This document shows, piece by piece, positions 16,789 through 28,614 of a stretch of DNA of 55,335 nt. Position 1 is the first letter of the stretch. Each line of letters begins with the position of its first letter. The translations under genes were made by a program, and so were the position numbers. This stretch comes from an uncultured Opitutia bacterium (GTDB lineage Bacteria > Verrucomicrobiota > Verrucomicrobiia > Opitutales > Opitutaceae): contig CAIONS010000042.1 in the NCBI GenBank assembly GCA_903859715.1, positions 1-55,335 of the forward strand. The letters are read 5' to 3'. Under the pieces are notes generated by a model. It worked only from the letters and a program-made list of their open reading frames with translations, had not been told where the DNA came from and ran no database searches.

Positions 16789-17862
16789 ATGGCCTCCACC
16801 GATCCACATCCCGCTCCTTCGACCGAGGCGCTTCGCGCGCTTTTCGCGAGTCGCATTGCCATCCTCGATGGCGCGATGGGCACGATGATCCAGGACCGCC
16901 AGCTCACCGAGGCGGATTTCCGCGGCGAGCGCTTCAAGACCCACCCCCACGATCTCCGCGGCAACAACGACCTGCTCTCGCTCACCCGTCCCGATGTCAT
17001 CGAGGCCATCCACCTCGCCTACTTCGAGGCTGGCGCCGACCTCGTCGAGACCAACACCTTCAACTCCACCTCCATCTCCCAGGCGGACTATAAAACCGAA
17101 GCGCTGGTCGCCGAGATGAACCTCGCCTCCGCCCAGCTCGCCCGCCGCGCCGCGGATCGCGCCACCGCCAAGCTCGGCCGGCCGTGCTTCGTCGCCGGCG
17201 CACTCGGCCCGACCAACCGCACCGCGTCGATGTCGCCTGACGTCAACCGTCCCGATTTCCGCGCCGTCACCTTCGACGTGCTGGTCACCGCGTATCTTGA
17301 GCAGGCCCGCGCGCTCGTCGCCGGCGGGGTCGACGCCCTCCTCGTCGAAACCATCTTCGACACCCTCAACGCCAAGGCCGCCCTCTTCGCCTTGGAACTG
17401 CTGTTCGACGAAACCGGCGTGCGCTTGCCCGTCATGATTTCCGTCACCATCACCGACGCCTCCGGCCGCACGCTCTCCGGCCAGACGGTCAGCGCCTTTT
17501 ATAACAGCATCCGCCATGCGCGCCCTTTCAGCATCGGCATCAACTGCGCCCTCGGTGGCGCCCAGATGCGGCCGTACATCGAGGAACTCGCCGGCCTCGC
17601 CGACTGCTTCGTCAGCTGCTACCCGAACGCCGGCCTGCCCAACGCCTTTGGCGGCTACGACGAGTCGCCCGCCGACATGGCCGCGGTCCTCGGCGATTTC
17701 GCCGCGCAGGGCTGGCTCAACCTTGTCGGCGGCTGCTGCGGCTCCACGCCCGCCCACATCGCCGCCATCGCCACCGCCGTCCACCGCAGCCCACCGCGCA
17801 CCGTGCCCTCCCACGCCTCGGCGATGCGCCTGAGCGGCCTCGAGCCCCTGACCATCTCGTGA
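16789..17862 (+). CDS. metH: Methionine synthase, N-terminal part (homocysteine-binding domain)
   Basis: 357 residues equal to the first module of MetH. It binds homocysteine through zinc and hands the thiolate to methylcobalamin. Visible: [11 protein letters not shown] (26-35), the zinc ligands C253 in GINCALGG and C316/C317 in [11 protein letters not shown], and [15 protein letters not shown] (88-101). It stops with a TGA right after [14 protein letters not shown], the linker that in single-chain MetH runs on into the pterin domain. The ATG at 16789 is preferred to the upstream 16711 start, whose extra 26 residues are not MetH-like. The second half is encoded in the same frame 147 bases further on. 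It may work as a separate subunit. Confidence 0.93.
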   Translation: MASTDPHPAPSTEALRALFASRIAILDGAMGTMIQDRQLTEADFRGERFKTHPHDLRGNNDLLSLTRPDVIEAIHLAYFEAGADLVETNTFNSTSISQADYKTEALVAEMNLASAQLARRAADRATAKLGRPCFVAGALGPTNRTASMSPDVNRPDFRAVTFDVLVTAYLEQARALVAGGVDALLVETIFDTLNAKAALFALELLFDETGVRLPVMISVTITDASGRTLSGQTVSAFYNSIRHARPFSIGINCALGGAQMRPYIEELAGLADCFVSCYPNAGLPNAFGGYDESPADMAAVLGDFAAQGWLNLVGGCCGSTPAHIAAIATAVHRSPPRTVPSHASAMRLSGLEPLTIS

Positions 17863-17863
17863 A

Positions 17864-18008
17864 CCGAATGGAAATTCGAATATTGAAACTCGAAGCACGA
17901 GGGAAATCCCAATGAAACAGATTCAAATCAAAGTACCCGCAGGCCATTGCCTCATGGAATTCGGGAATTCTCTCGTGCTTCGTGCTTCTCGTTTCGTGCT
18001 TTAGCAGC
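17864..18008. repeat. Imperfect palindromic element between the two metH halves
   Basis: Left arm GAAACTCGAAGCACGAGGGA and right arm (reverse complement GAAGCACGAAGCACGAGAGA) are inverted; both are made of the word GAAGCACGA and flank about 60 asymmetric bases. In the metH reading frame the stretch holds the TGA at 17860-17862 and a second TGA at 17884-17886, and is otherwise open. It fills the whole space between the two metH ORFs. Confidence 0.75.
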
Positions 18009-18009
18009 C

Positions 18010-20724
<2,715 letters not shown>

Positions 20725-20821
20725 GCCGGGCGTGCGGGCCTGCCTCGCCGTAGCCTTGACGAAGACGGGCATCTCCGAAAATTGCGTTGTCTGGTTGCCC
20801 GGTTGACGCAGTTTGCAGCGT

Positions 20822-20999
20822 GTGAGCGCTGCCTCCCCTAGCCGGCTGCCGTGGGTCGACCACCTTCGTACGGCCATGATCGTGCTGGTCATCAACATGC
20901 ACGCCTGTGTGACCTACAGCCACGTCGGCGGCTGGTATCTGACGAGCGAGATCGAACCCTCCCTGGCCGCCAAGGTGCCGTTCATCGTGTGGCAGGGGA
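20822..20999 (+). pseudogene. 5' fragment of an acyltransferase-3-like membrane protein gene
   Basis: From a GTG at 20822 the frame reads RLPWVDHLRTAMIVLVINMH followed by ACVTYSHVGGWYLTSEIEPS, the first helix and loop of acyltransferase-3/OpgC-like membrane proteins (about 350-400 residues when complete). After about 60 residues, at VWQG, the similarity stops and the frame runs into the antisense of the neighbouring minus-strand gene. The remaining 300 or so residues are missing. It is read as a truncated remnant created by a rearrangement near position 1000 of this block (about 21000). Confidence 0.7.
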
Positions 21000-21285
21000 T
21001 GTCACCGACCTTGACGTCGCCACTGCCGATCGACGCGCCGGCCTTCGAGAAGGTCGTGGAGCTGCCGGTCGAAACCGTGCGGCCGCCAACCGTCAGGGTC
21101 GTGTCGCTCTTGGCCTCGACCTTGCCGCTGACGTTCTTGGAGACCTTGCTGGTGTCAGGTTGGGGCGCCACGACCGCGGGCGTGGTGGGCTGCGTCGTCT
21201 GCGCCAGCGCGGACAGGGGAACAGCCGCCAGCACCGTTGCGATGAGGCAGGCGAGCCCGGTGGATTTGAGCATTTGGTTTTTCAT
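20914..21285 (-). CDS. Small secreted protein with a chimeric C-terminus
   Basis: 123 residues with signal peptide MKNQMLKSTGLACLIATVLA (cleavage about ALAQ). The mature part is Thr/Ser/Val-rich with SGKVEAKSDTTLTVGGRTVS and GDVKVGD, reminiscent of small OB/SH3-like beta domains (DUF5666-like, weakly supported). After VKVGD (about 21000) the last 28 residues are the antisense translation of the acyltransferase fragment, so the original C-terminus has been lost. It may be a pseudogene or a still-folded truncated protein. Its head faces the next minus-strand gene start, with a 26-base gap. Confidence 0.6.
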   Translation of the reverse strand: MKNQMLKSTGLACLIATVLAAVPLSALAQTTQPTTPAVVAPQPDTSKVSKNVSGKVEAKSDTTLTVGGRTVSTGSSTTFSKAGASIGSGDVKVGDIPCHTMNGTLAAREGSISLVRYQPPTWL

Positions 21286-21311
21286 GTTGAGTCTGGGGTT
21301 TTTGGAACGGC

Positions 21312-21644
21312 CTATTTGACCGTAATTTTGTTCTTCACGTCGCGCACGCCGCTGATGCCGGCCGCAATGTCGGCCGCGCGGTACTTCTCGGCCGCGGTGT
21401 CGACGAATCCGCTCAGCTGCACGATGCCCTTGAAGGTCTCGACCGAGATAATGCGGGCCTTGACCACATCGTCCTTCAGGAACGCGGCCTTCACCTTCGC
21501 GGTGATCGTGCTGTCGTCGACATACTCGCCCGTGCTTTCCTTCGTGGGCGTGGCCGCGCAGCCGGTCGTCAACGCAAGCAGGGCTCCGGAGCCCAGCACG
21601 GCTGCCAGGGCGGCGAGCTTCAGGGAGGTTTTAAGGGAGTTCAT
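21312..21644 (-). CDS. BON domain lipoprotein (OsmY-like)
   Basis: 110 residues. Lipoprotein signal peptide with lipobox LTTGC (Cys at about 29), then one BON domain (about 42-110: DDSTITAKVKAAFLKDDVVK, then VETFKGIVQLSGFVDTAAEK, ending GVRDVKNKITVK). BON domains bind membrane or peptidoglycan and are typical of osmotic-stress periplasmic proteins. Upstream of and codirectional with the small secreted protein; the 26-base gap suggests one transcript. Divergent from the M3 peptidase gene. Confidence 0.9.
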   Translation of the reverse strand: MNSLKTSLKLAALAAVLGSGALLALTTGCAATPTKESTGEYVDDSTITAKVKAAFLKDDVVKARIISVETFKGIVQLSGFVDTAAEKYRAADIAAGISGVRDVKNKITVK

Positions 21645-21822
21645 GCCCTTCTTAGTATCGCCAAATGGGCGGTGGTTCTCGGGTGAGGCGCTTTTTCAGG
21701 GAAAATTGACGCCCAACCGGGCGCCGCCGGGACGTCGGTTCCTTCCCCAGCCTTGCCAATCCGGGCACCTCGTTCAACGCTGGGTCTTTTCCAGCGTTCA
21801 AACCCGAACCTTGCTTCTCTCC

Positions 21823-23976
21823 ATGCAAAAACCCGCGCTCCTCTTTCTGCTCGCCGCCTGCGTGGCCCTGCCCCTGGCCGCCGCCGAGCCTGCCACTCCC
21901 GCTCCCATGTCCCCCAATCCCCTCCTGACCGAGAGCACCCTGCCTTACCACTTGCCGCCCTTTGACCTGATCAAGGCCGAGCACTTCATGCCGGCCTTTG
22001 CCGTGCACATGGCCACGCAGCTCCAGGAAGTGGACGCCATCGTCCACAACCCGGCCGTGCCGACGTTTGAAAACACCATCGTCGCCCTCGATCGCTCCGG
22101 CCTGCTGCTCGACCGGGTCTCGGCCGTCTTTTCCAACCTAGCCGGCGCCAACACCAATCCCGCCCTGCAGAAAATCGAGGCGGAGATCGCCCCCAAGCGG
22201 TCCGCGCACCGCGACGCCATCTTCCTCAATCCCGCGCTCTACGCCCGCGTCAAGGCCGTGTATGCCCAGCGCGATTCCCTCGGCCTCGATGCCGAGTCAA
22301 AATGGCTGCTCGAGCGCTACCATCTGGATTTCGTCCGCGCGGGCGCCGACCTCTCCGACGCTGACAAGACCAAGCTCAAGGCGCTCAATGCCGCGATCGC
22401 CACGGCCCAGACGACGTTCACCCAGAACGTGCAGAAGGAAAGCAACGCCGACGCCCTGCTCGTCGACACCCGCGAGGAACTGGCCGGCCTGACGGACAGC
22501 GAAATCGCCACCGCCGCCGCGGCCGCCACCGCTGCGGGTCAGCCTGGCAAATTCTCCCTCGCCCTCCTCAACACCACCGGCCAGCCACTGCTCGCCGTGC
22601 TGAAGAACCGCTCGGTGCGCGAGCGTCTCATGCAGGCCTCGCTCGCCCGAGGCAGCCACGGCGGCCCTTACGACAACCGTGCCGTCGTGGTGCAGATCGC
22701 CCGGCTCCGCGCCGAGCGCGCGGTGCTGCTCGGCTACCCCAACCATGCCGCTTACCAGCTCGCGGACCAGACCGCGCACAATGTCGAGACCGTCAACCAC
22801 CTGCTCGCCGTGCTGGCCGTTCCCGCCGTCGCCAACGCCCGCCACGAGGCGGCCAACATGCAGCAGCTCGTCGGCCGCGATCATGCCAATTTCCAGATCG
22901 ATGCCGCCGACTGGGCGCTCTACTCGGACAAGGTCCGCAAGATCCTCTACTCATTCGACGAGTCGCAACTGAAGCCCTACTTCGAGCTGAACCATGTGCT
23001 CTTCGACGGGGTGTTCTACGCCGCGCACCAGCTCTACGGCATCACCTTCAAGGAACGCCACGACCTGCCGATCTACCAGCCCGACGTGCGCGTGTTCGAG
23101 GTCTTCGATGCCGACGGCTCGCCGCTCGCGCTGTTCCTGATGGACTACTATGCACGCCCGTCCAAGCGCGGCGGCGTCTGGATGAACGAGTACGTCTCGC
23201 AGTCCACGCTCCTCGGCACCCAGCCCGTCGTCGCCAATCACCTCAATATCCCGAAGCCGCCCGCCGGCCAGCCCACCCTGCTGACGTTCGACGAGGTCAC
23301 CACCGCCTTCCACGAGTTCGGCCATGCGTTGCACGGCATGTTCTCCCACGTGAAATATCCGCGCTTCAGCGGCACCCGCGTCCCGCGCGATTTCGTCGAG
23401 TTTCCCTCGCAGGTTAACGAGATGTGGGCCGTCTGGCCCGCCGTCCTGAAAAACTACGCCAAGCATTACCAGACCGGCGAGCCGATGCCGATTGCGCTGC
23501 TCAACAAGCTGCTGGCCGCCCAGCAGTTCAACCAGGGCCACTCCACGACCGAACTGGTCGCCGCCAACGTCATCGACCAGGCTTGGCATCAGCTGAAGCC
23601 TTCGGAGATACCAGACGACGTCATCGGCTTCGAGGCTGCTGCACTTAAACAGGCCGGCGTCGATTATCCGCCCGTCCCGCCGCGCTATCGCAGCACCTAC
23701 TTCTCCCACTCGTTCTCCGGTGGCTACTCCGCCGGGTATTACTCCTATTTTTGGGCCGAGGTACTGGTGGCCGACAGCGTCGACTGGTTCAAGACGCACG
23801 GCGGCCTCACGCGCGAGAACGGCGATCACTTCCGCACGACGCTGCTGTCGCGTGGCGGCAGCCAGGAGGCTATGAGCCTCTTCCGCGACTTCACCGGCGG
23901 CGAGCCTGACATCAAGCCGCTGATCAAGCGCCGCGGGCTGGATCATCCTCCGGCCGCCTTGGAATTCGACGGTTAG
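21823..23976 (+). CDS. dcp: M3 family zinc metallopeptidase, Dcp-like
   Basis: 717 residues from the ATG at 21823, with signal peptide MQKPALLFLLAACVALPLAA, so periplasmic. The frame is open far upstream to 20851 but that part is not protein-like. The zinc site is H497-E498-F-G-H501 (TAFHEFGHALHGMFSH) with E526 in VEFPSQVNEMW as third ligand. Family text includes GGVWMNEYVSQS and SHSFSGGYSAGYYSYFWAEV. Peptidyl-dipeptidases of this family remove C-terminal dipeptides from short peptides. It ends 22 bases before the thioredoxin-like lipoprotein gene, probably cotranscribed. Confidence 0.92.
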   Translation: MQKPALLFLLAACVALPLAAAEPATPAPMSPNPLLTESTLPYHLPPFDLIKAEHFMPAFAVHMATQLQEVDAIVHNPAVPTFENTIVALDRSGLLLDRVSAVFSNLAGANTNPALQKIEAEIAPKRSAHRDAIFLNPALYARVKAVYAQRDSLGLDAESKWLLERYHLDFVRAGADLSDADKTKLKALNAAIATAQTTFTQNVQKESNADALLVDTREELAGLTDSEIATAAAAATAAGQPGKFSLALLNTTGQPLLAVLKNRSVRERLMQASLARGSHGGPYDNRAVVVQIARLRAERAVLLGYPNHAAYQLADQTAHNVETVNHLLAVLAVPAVANARHEAANMQQLVGRDHANFQIDAADWALYSDKVRKILYSFDESQLKPYFELNHVLFDGVFYAAHQLYGITFKERHDLPIYQPDVRVFEVFDADGSPLALFLMDYYARPSKRGGVWMNEYVSQSTLLGTQPVVANHLNIPKPPAGQPTLLTFDEVTTAFHEFGHALHGMFSHVKYPRFSGTRVPRDFVEFPSQVNEMWAVWPAVLKNYAKHYQTGEPMPIALLNKLLAAQQFNQGHSTTELVAANVIDQAWHQLKPSEIPDDVIGFEAAALKQAGVDYPPVPPRYRSTYFSHSFSGGYSAGYYSYFWAEVLVADSVDWFKTHGGLTRENGDHFRTTLLSRGGSQEAMSLFRDFTGGEPDIKPLIKRRGLDHPPAALEFDG

Positions 23977-23998
23977 TCCCGGACCCACCCAACCCACC

Positions 23999-24454
23999 CT
24001 GAAACGACTTCTCCTCCTCGCCACGGCCGCCCTGGCTGTTTTTGCCGGCTGCAACCGCTCCGGGGTCATCGATAACACCGGCGTCGGCGGGACCGCCGGA
24101 GCCGCCGGGAGCAAGTCCGCCGAACCCATGCGCATCGCCTTCGGCCAGCGGGTGAATCTGCGGGATTACGTCGTGCCGGGCAGGACGACCATCTTCGATT
24201 TCACCAGTTACTACTGCCCGCCCTGCCGCGCCATCGCGCCCGCCCTGCACAAGCTGCATGAAAGCCGCGCCGACATCGTGGTCGTCGAGGTGGACCTCAA
24301 TCGCGCCGGCATCCAAGGCATCGACTGGCAGTCGCCGGTCGCGCAACAATACGGCATGGATTCCATCCCGGCGTTCAAAGTCTACGGGACCGACGGCAAG
24401 CTGCAGGTCGAGGGCGACGAAGCGCGCACCTTCGTCACGGGCTTGCTGCAATAG
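23999..24454 (+). CDS. Thioredoxin-fold lipoprotein, apparent CTG start
   Basis: 151 residues if translation begins at CTG 23999: KRLLLLATAALAVFAGC is a clear lipoprotein signal with lipobox FAGC (Cys about 18), then a Gly/Ala linker and a thioredoxin-like domain (about 45-151). The redox motif YYCPPCRA has the CxxC. The next ATG (24128) would cut off the whole signal peptide and leave a cytoplasmic protein. No ATG, GTG or TTG lies in frame between the previous stop codon region and the signal peptide. No clear Shine-Dalgarno sequence. Likely a membrane-anchored thiol-disulfide protein. Confidence 0.72.
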   Translation: MKRLLLLATAALAVFAGCNRSGVIDNTGVGGTAGAAGSKSAEPMRIAFGQRVNLRDYVVPGRTTIFDFTSYYCPPCRAIAPALHKLHESRADIVVVEVDLNRAGIQGIDWQSPVAQQYGMDSIPAFKVYGTDGKLQVEGDEARTFVTGLLQ

Positions 24455-24547
24455 CCTGTTGCCAACAGCCGGATTTCCCGCTCCCCATCGGACAGGTAAA
24501 GGCCAACGGAACCCCGGCCCACGGCTGCAGTCTCCACGCCTCACGCC

Positions 24548-25207
24548 ATGTTCTCCCCTCCCCGCACGCTCCGGACCCTCTCCCTGATGGTACTCGGTCT
24601 GCTCGGTGCCTTCGTCGCAAGCCAGGCCGCCCGCGCGGAGGATGATGTTCGTTTCTCCGCCACCCTCACCCCGGAACAGCGCACCGGCGCCGGGCTTACC
24701 CAGCTGACCGATGACAACGTGGCGGTCATCGACGGACTCGTTCGTCAGGACCTAGCCGCGAGCAAGTTCAAGAACAACGGCGTCGACCACACCCGCTTTT
24801 CTCAGCGCCGCACCGCCCACGAGCTGGTCATCGCCGGCTTGGATCACCTGACGACCAGCCAGCTCGCCCAACTCGATGCACTGGTCCGGAATCGCATCAA
24901 CGGTCCCGAGCCGGAACTCGCCGCCACCACGTTGAGCACGTCGTCCGGCGTGGCCGGTTCGAACCTCAAGGGCGTGAAGTATGTGCGCCCGTTGGAGATC
25001 CACGGCGAAATTTCGTACACGGTCGGTGGGAGCAAGGCCGGGAGTTTTCAAGGGGGCGGCATGGTCCTGACTTACGACGATCCCGATCATCGGTATTCAG
25101 TGCTCGTCGGCTACTCCGAGTATCGCGGCAAGGGCCTGCCCTATTGCTTCTATCCCGGTGGCGGCCCCTACCGTCCGTACGCCGACGGATTGCCGCCGGC
25201 ACCCTGA
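24548..25207 (+). CDS. Secreted protein of unknown function
   Basis: 219 residues. Signal peptide MFSPPRTLRTLSLMVLGLLG, continuing AFVASQAARA. The first mature part (about 35-120) is helical and reads like a paired repeat: LTPEQRTGAGLTQLTDDNVA with VIDGLVRQDLA, then HELVIAGLDHLTTSQLAQLD with ALVRNRI. The second part (about 140-200) is beta-like with GEISYTVGGSKAGSFQGGGM and ends with a Pro/Tyr-rich tail. I do not recognise a family. It follows the thioredoxin-like gene by 93 bases on the same strand and precedes a repeat element. Confidence 0.75.
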   Translation: MFSPPRTLRTLSLMVLGLLGAFVASQAARAEDDVRFSATLTPEQRTGAGLTQLTDDNVAVIDGLVRQDLAASKFKNNGVDHTRFSQRRTAHELVIAGLDHLTTSQLAQLDALVRNRINGPEPELAATTLSTSSGVAGSNLKGVKYVRPLEIHGEISYTVGGSKAGSFQGGGMVLTYDDPDHRYSVLVGYSEYRGKGLPYCFYPGGGPYRPYADGLPPAP

Positions 25208-25240
25208 CACTCTGCCCGATTGGCAGTCGCTCGACCAAGT

Positions 25241-25395
25241 CGTCATCCTGAGCGAAGCCGAAGGATCTCTGTTATCCTTGCCGCTGATTCCGTGTTTGAT
25301 TCGAACACTTGGGCGACGTTGCAGGAGTGTCTGCGGCTGGAGGCAAGATCAGGGGGATTAATGACAGAGATCCTTCGGCTGCGCTCAGGATGACG
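25241..25395. repeat. 155-bp inverted repeat with CGTCATCCTGAGCG ends
   Basis: Second full copy of the element at 14142-14296: ends CGTCATCCTGAGCGAAGCCG and the inverted CTGCGCTCAGGATGACG, with a similar interior. It sits between the unknown secreted protein and the DMT transporter. Confidence 0.88.
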
Positions 25396-25472
25396 GATGG
25401 AATGGAATATGACCGATTAGGACACGACCCGCAGCTCGACTTGGCTGCAACCCCGGCCACGCTTCGCGCTTC

Positions 25473-26354
25473 ATGCCGTGGCGTTACGTTCTGCTTTTTA
25501 TCGGGGCCTTCGCGAGTTCGATGTCGGTCATCCTGATCCGGATGAGCCACGCGAATTCCATCGTGCTTTCCGCCCTGCGGCTGTTGCTGGCCGCCGCCCT
25601 GCTTTCGCCGGTGTTCTGGCTGGAGTGGCGCAAGCATCGCACGGCCTGGACCCGGGCGCATTGGCTGCGCACCCTGCCGCCCTCGATCCTGCTCGCGGTG
25701 CATTTCTCCTCGTGGGCCTACGGCGCCCGGCAGACGGTTGCCGCGCAGGCCAGCCTCATCGTGAACCTCGTGCCGATTGCCATGCCGTTTTTCCTGCACT
25801 GGTTCGTGCGGGAGCGCATCAACCGCGTGGAAGTGCTCGGCACCCTGATCGCCCTCGCCGGAGTCATCGTGCTCACCGCCCGCGATGCCGTCGCGGGCGG
25901 CGCGAATTACTGGGGCAACCTCGTCTGTTTCATTTCCATGCTCCTCGTGGCGTCGTACGTCGCGCTGGGCCGCCGGAACCGGGACTTCCCCTCACTCTGG
26001 CTGTACGTCATTCCGATCTACTTCCAGGCCGGGCTGATCTGCCTCGCCTTCTCTCTCCCGTGGCTGGGGCAATTCGACGCCGGCTCGGCGCGTGAATGGG
26101 TGCCGATCATCGGGCTGGCCTGCGTCCCGACCATCCTCGGGCATTCCCTGCTTAATTATTCCGTGCGCCACCTCCGCGGGCAGGTGGTCGGGCTGATCTT
26201 CGCCTCGCAGTTCATCTTTCCCGCCGTCCTGGCGGTCAGCCTCTATCATGAGCGACTCACCCCGCTGTTCTGCACCGCCAGCGTGATCGTGCTCGCCGGC
26301 ATCACCCTCGTGGTGTTCTCCGCACCGACCCCGCCGCCTCCCGCCGTGGAGTGA
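25473..26354 (+). CDS. EamA/DMT-family transporter
   Basis: Inner-membrane drug/metabolite transporter, 293 residues with about ten hydrophobic helices arranged as two five-helix EamA halves (about 5-135 and 148-285). Typical text: SALRLLLAAALLSPVFW and the second-half ACVPTILGHSLLNYSVRHLR. The ATG at 25473 starts right at the first helix. Substrate unknown. Single gene, with a repeat element in front. Confidence 0.88.
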   Translation: MPWRYVLLFIGAFASSMSVILIRMSHANSIVLSALRLLLAAALLSPVFWLEWRKHRTAWTRAHWLRTLPPSILLAVHFSSWAYGARQTVAAQASLIVNLVPIAMPFFLHWFVRERINRVEVLGTLIALAGVIVLTARDAVAGGANYWGNLVCFISMLLVASYVALGRRNRDFPSLWLYVIPIYFQAGLICLAFSLPWLGQFDAGSAREWVPIIGLACVPTILGHSLLNYSVRHLRGQVVGLIFASQFIFPAVLAVSLYHERLTPLFCTASVIVLAGITLVVFSAPTPPPPAVE

Positions 26355-26436
26355 CGCGGATCAAAAATTCTCTGGTGGCCTTTCTGCTCTTCGTGGTAAA
26401 ATCATCCCGATCCAGTACATTTTAGCCTCACCTCTC

Positions 26437-28470
26437 ATGATGGCTCACACCCGCCGCCAGTTTCTTCGCACCGGCTTCGGCCTCGGCGCTCTCCTCGCCC
26501 TGCGCGGCGCCGGTCGCGCCGCTGATGCAAGCCTGGCGCCAAACCTCGCCGCGCCCCGCGGCCTCCTGTTCGACACCGCCGACCTGCCGCGGATCCGCGC
26601 CAACGTGCACCGTCCGGAATTCCGGGAGTTTTGGGCGTACATGAACGGACTGGATTTCGGCGCGGAGGAGAAATTCCTGACCCATGAGATCAACCTGAAG
26701 AATCACGTCACCGACATGTCCCGCGCCCAGGTCACCGCTGTGCGCGCGGCTTTCATGCATCTCCTCCACCCGGACCCGAAGCAGCTCGCTCTGGCCCGGC
26801 TCGCCCTCGGGAAGACCCTGGAATATCCCCACTGGGATTGGCTGCGCGACAGCCAGCAGCGGCCGGTCTCGATCATGCGCGGCGCCGGTTCCTGCATCGG
26901 CCTTGCCCTTGTCGCCGAATGGCTCGCCGCCGATCTTACCGCAGAGGAACAGGCCGCCATCACCCGCCGCATGGCAATCGAGGGCGGGCCGCCCTGCTTT
27001 CGCGGGCTCCACGACATGACCCATCACGATGAGGTCGGGCCTTGGAGCATCTACCCCGACGAGGAAGGTCTTTCTCCCTTCAGCGTGGACCACTGGCCGC
27101 GAATTCTCGACGACACCAACCTCCGCATCACCTGCACCGCCGGAATGGCCGCCGCCGCTGCCCACCTGCAGGGTCGCCATCCGGACGTGCCCCTCTGGCT
27201 GGAAGCAACCCGTGCGAGCCTGCGGCGCTACGCCGCGCGCCTGCCCAAGGACGGCTCGTTTCCCGAGGGCGTCGGCTACTGGGACTACACATTCACCCAC
27301 TATTGCTTCACGCTCGAGGTGCTGCGCCGGAAATTCGGCATCGACGACCGCGGCCTGATCGATTTTCCCGCGGAGGCACGGTTCGCGCTCGAGATGACCA
27401 TGCCGACGCCCGCCCAGCCGGACGGCTGCATCAGCATCGGCGATTCCAATGTCGCCGCCGGCTCGGTACCGCTCTCCTGGATCGCCCGCGAATATCGCGA
27501 CGCCGGAGCGCAGGAGCTGATGCTCCGGCCCGGCGCGGTTCGGCCCGCCTGGACCGGCCTCCTGACCGCCATCTGGTACGATCCATCGGTCCCGGCGCAC
27601 TTGCCCGCCACCGCCCAGCTCGACCGGCGGCAGGCGCTCGGCATCGTCATCTCACGCACCGGCTGGGGAGAACAGGACAGCCTCGTCACACTGCGCAGCG
27701 GCGGGCCGACCAATCACGAGCACGCCGACCGCAACAGTGTGATTTTCACGGCCCACGGCGAACGGCTCCTCAACGACCCGGTTCACGCTGCTTACTCCAC
27801 CCAGGATCCGAGATGGCTGCTGCGTCAGACCGAGGCACACACGGCCGTGCTGATCGACGGCCACGGCCACATCTACCACGACGGCCGCGACGGCACCAAC
27901 TCCTCGACCGCTCAGGCCACGATCCAGGATTACCGCATCGGCCCCGGCTGGATGACTGTCACCAGCGATGCCGCCGATGCGTACCGTCGCGCCGGCCTGC
28001 CGGTGCAGCTCGTCCAGCGCACGCTGGTCTATCTCAAGCCGGACGTGCTCGCGATCTTCGACCGCGTGATCCTCGCCGAAGCCCGCCCGGTGCAGGCGCG
28101 GTTCCAAGTTTTCAATGACGATGGTGCCGGCCGTGTCACCGCCGATGCATCCACGTTTTCAATCGTCCGGCCACTCGCAACGCTGCACGCCCGGATCACT
28201 ACCGCCGGCGAAAGCAGTGTCGCAGCCAGCCGGCTCGCCCTGCCGGAAGCCAGCGGCGTCTATCCCTACGCCGAGCTCCACTCGGCTTCGGCGAAAGAGC
28301 ATTCCCTGCTAACGCTCTGCACCGCAGCACCGCACGGTGAAGCCCATGGCGAACTCAGCGTGAAGCAGGAAGCGGGCACTTGGCATATTGCCGGTTCCCA
28401 CCGCGGAAAGGATTTTCGCGTGACCATCGCAACCGCGGAAGGCCTGGCCGTGCCGGTGATCACGCTCTGA
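26437..28470 (+). CDS. Heparinase II/III-like polysaccharide lyase, Tat-exported
   Basis: 677 residues. The N-terminus has a twin-arginine signal (HTRRQFLRTGFGLGALLALR), so the protein is exported folded. An alpha/alpha-barrel region (about 45-390) with HYCFTLEVLRRKF is followed by a beta-sandwich heparinase II/III domain (about 395-677) with the hallmark NHEHADRNSVIFTAHGERLL (the H-x-H-A-D motif) and VYLKPDVLAIFDRV. Family members cleave uronic-acid-containing polysaccharides by beta-elimination; the substrate here is not predictable. The ATG could be 26437 or 26440. A palindromic repeat follows 3 bases after the stop. Confidence 0.88.
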   Translation: MMAHTRRQFLRTGFGLGALLALRGAGRAADASLAPNLAAPRGLLFDTADLPRIRANVHRPEFREFWAYMNGLDFGAEEKFLTHEINLKNHVTDMSRAQVTAVRAAFMHLLHPDPKQLALARLALGKTLEYPHWDWLRDSQQRPVSIMRGAGSCIGLALVAEWLAADLTAEEQAAITRRMAIEGGPPCFRGLHDMTHHDEVGPWSIYPDEEGLSPFSVDHWPRILDDTNLRITCTAGMAAAAAHLQGRHPDVPLWLEATRASLRRYAARLPKDGSFPEGVGYWDYTFTHYCFTLEVLRRKFGIDDRGLIDFPAEARFALEMTMPTPAQPDGCISIGDSNVAAGSVPLSWIAREYRDAGAQELMLRPGAVRPAWTGLLTAIWYDPSVPAHLPATAQLDRRQALGIVISRTGWGEQDSLVTLRSGGPTNHEHADRNSVIFTAHGERLLNDPVHAAYSTQDPRWLLRQTEAHTAVLIDGHGHIYHDGRDGTNSSTAQATIQDYRIGPGWMTVTSDAADAYRRAGLPVQLVQRTLVYLKPDVLAIFDRVILAEARPVQARFQVFNDDGAGRVTADASTFSIVRPLATLHARITTAGESSVAASRLALPEASGVYPYAELHSASAKEHSLLTLCTAAPHGEAHGELSVKQEAGTWHIAGSHRGKDFRVTIATAEGLAVPVITL

Positions 28471-28472
28471 GG

Positions 28473-28537
28473 TGGGCCGTGCGCTCCGCGCGCGGCTTCG
28501 GGAGACCTTGAAACCGCGCGACGGAGCGCACGGCCCA
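28473..28537. repeat. Palindrome TGGGCCGTGCGCTCCG...
   Basis: Arms of about 23 bases, TGGGCCGTGCGCTCCGCGCG and inverted CGCGCGACGGAGCGCACGGC, around a short GCTTCGGGAGACCTTGAAA loop. Begins 3 bases after the heparinase-like gene stop and would make a strong transcript-end hairpin. Confidence 0.85.
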
Positions 28538-28614
28538 TCAGAAATTCCGCCGCCCCGTCCTGATTTGCCTTCGCAATTCTGGACCGGCGCGCTTGGCTTG
28601 GCCCCGCTTTCCCC

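Noticed and set aside
17860-17886. TGA codons in the metH linker as selenocysteine or programmed readthrough
   Set aside because: Both TGAs lie at or in a palindromic element in a domain linker, no selenocysteine insertion element is apparent, and a start codon is available for the second half.
20851-21822. Long N-terminal extension of the M3 peptidase frame
   Set aside because: It crosses two minus-strand genes and has no similarity to the peptidase; the signal peptide starts at 21823.
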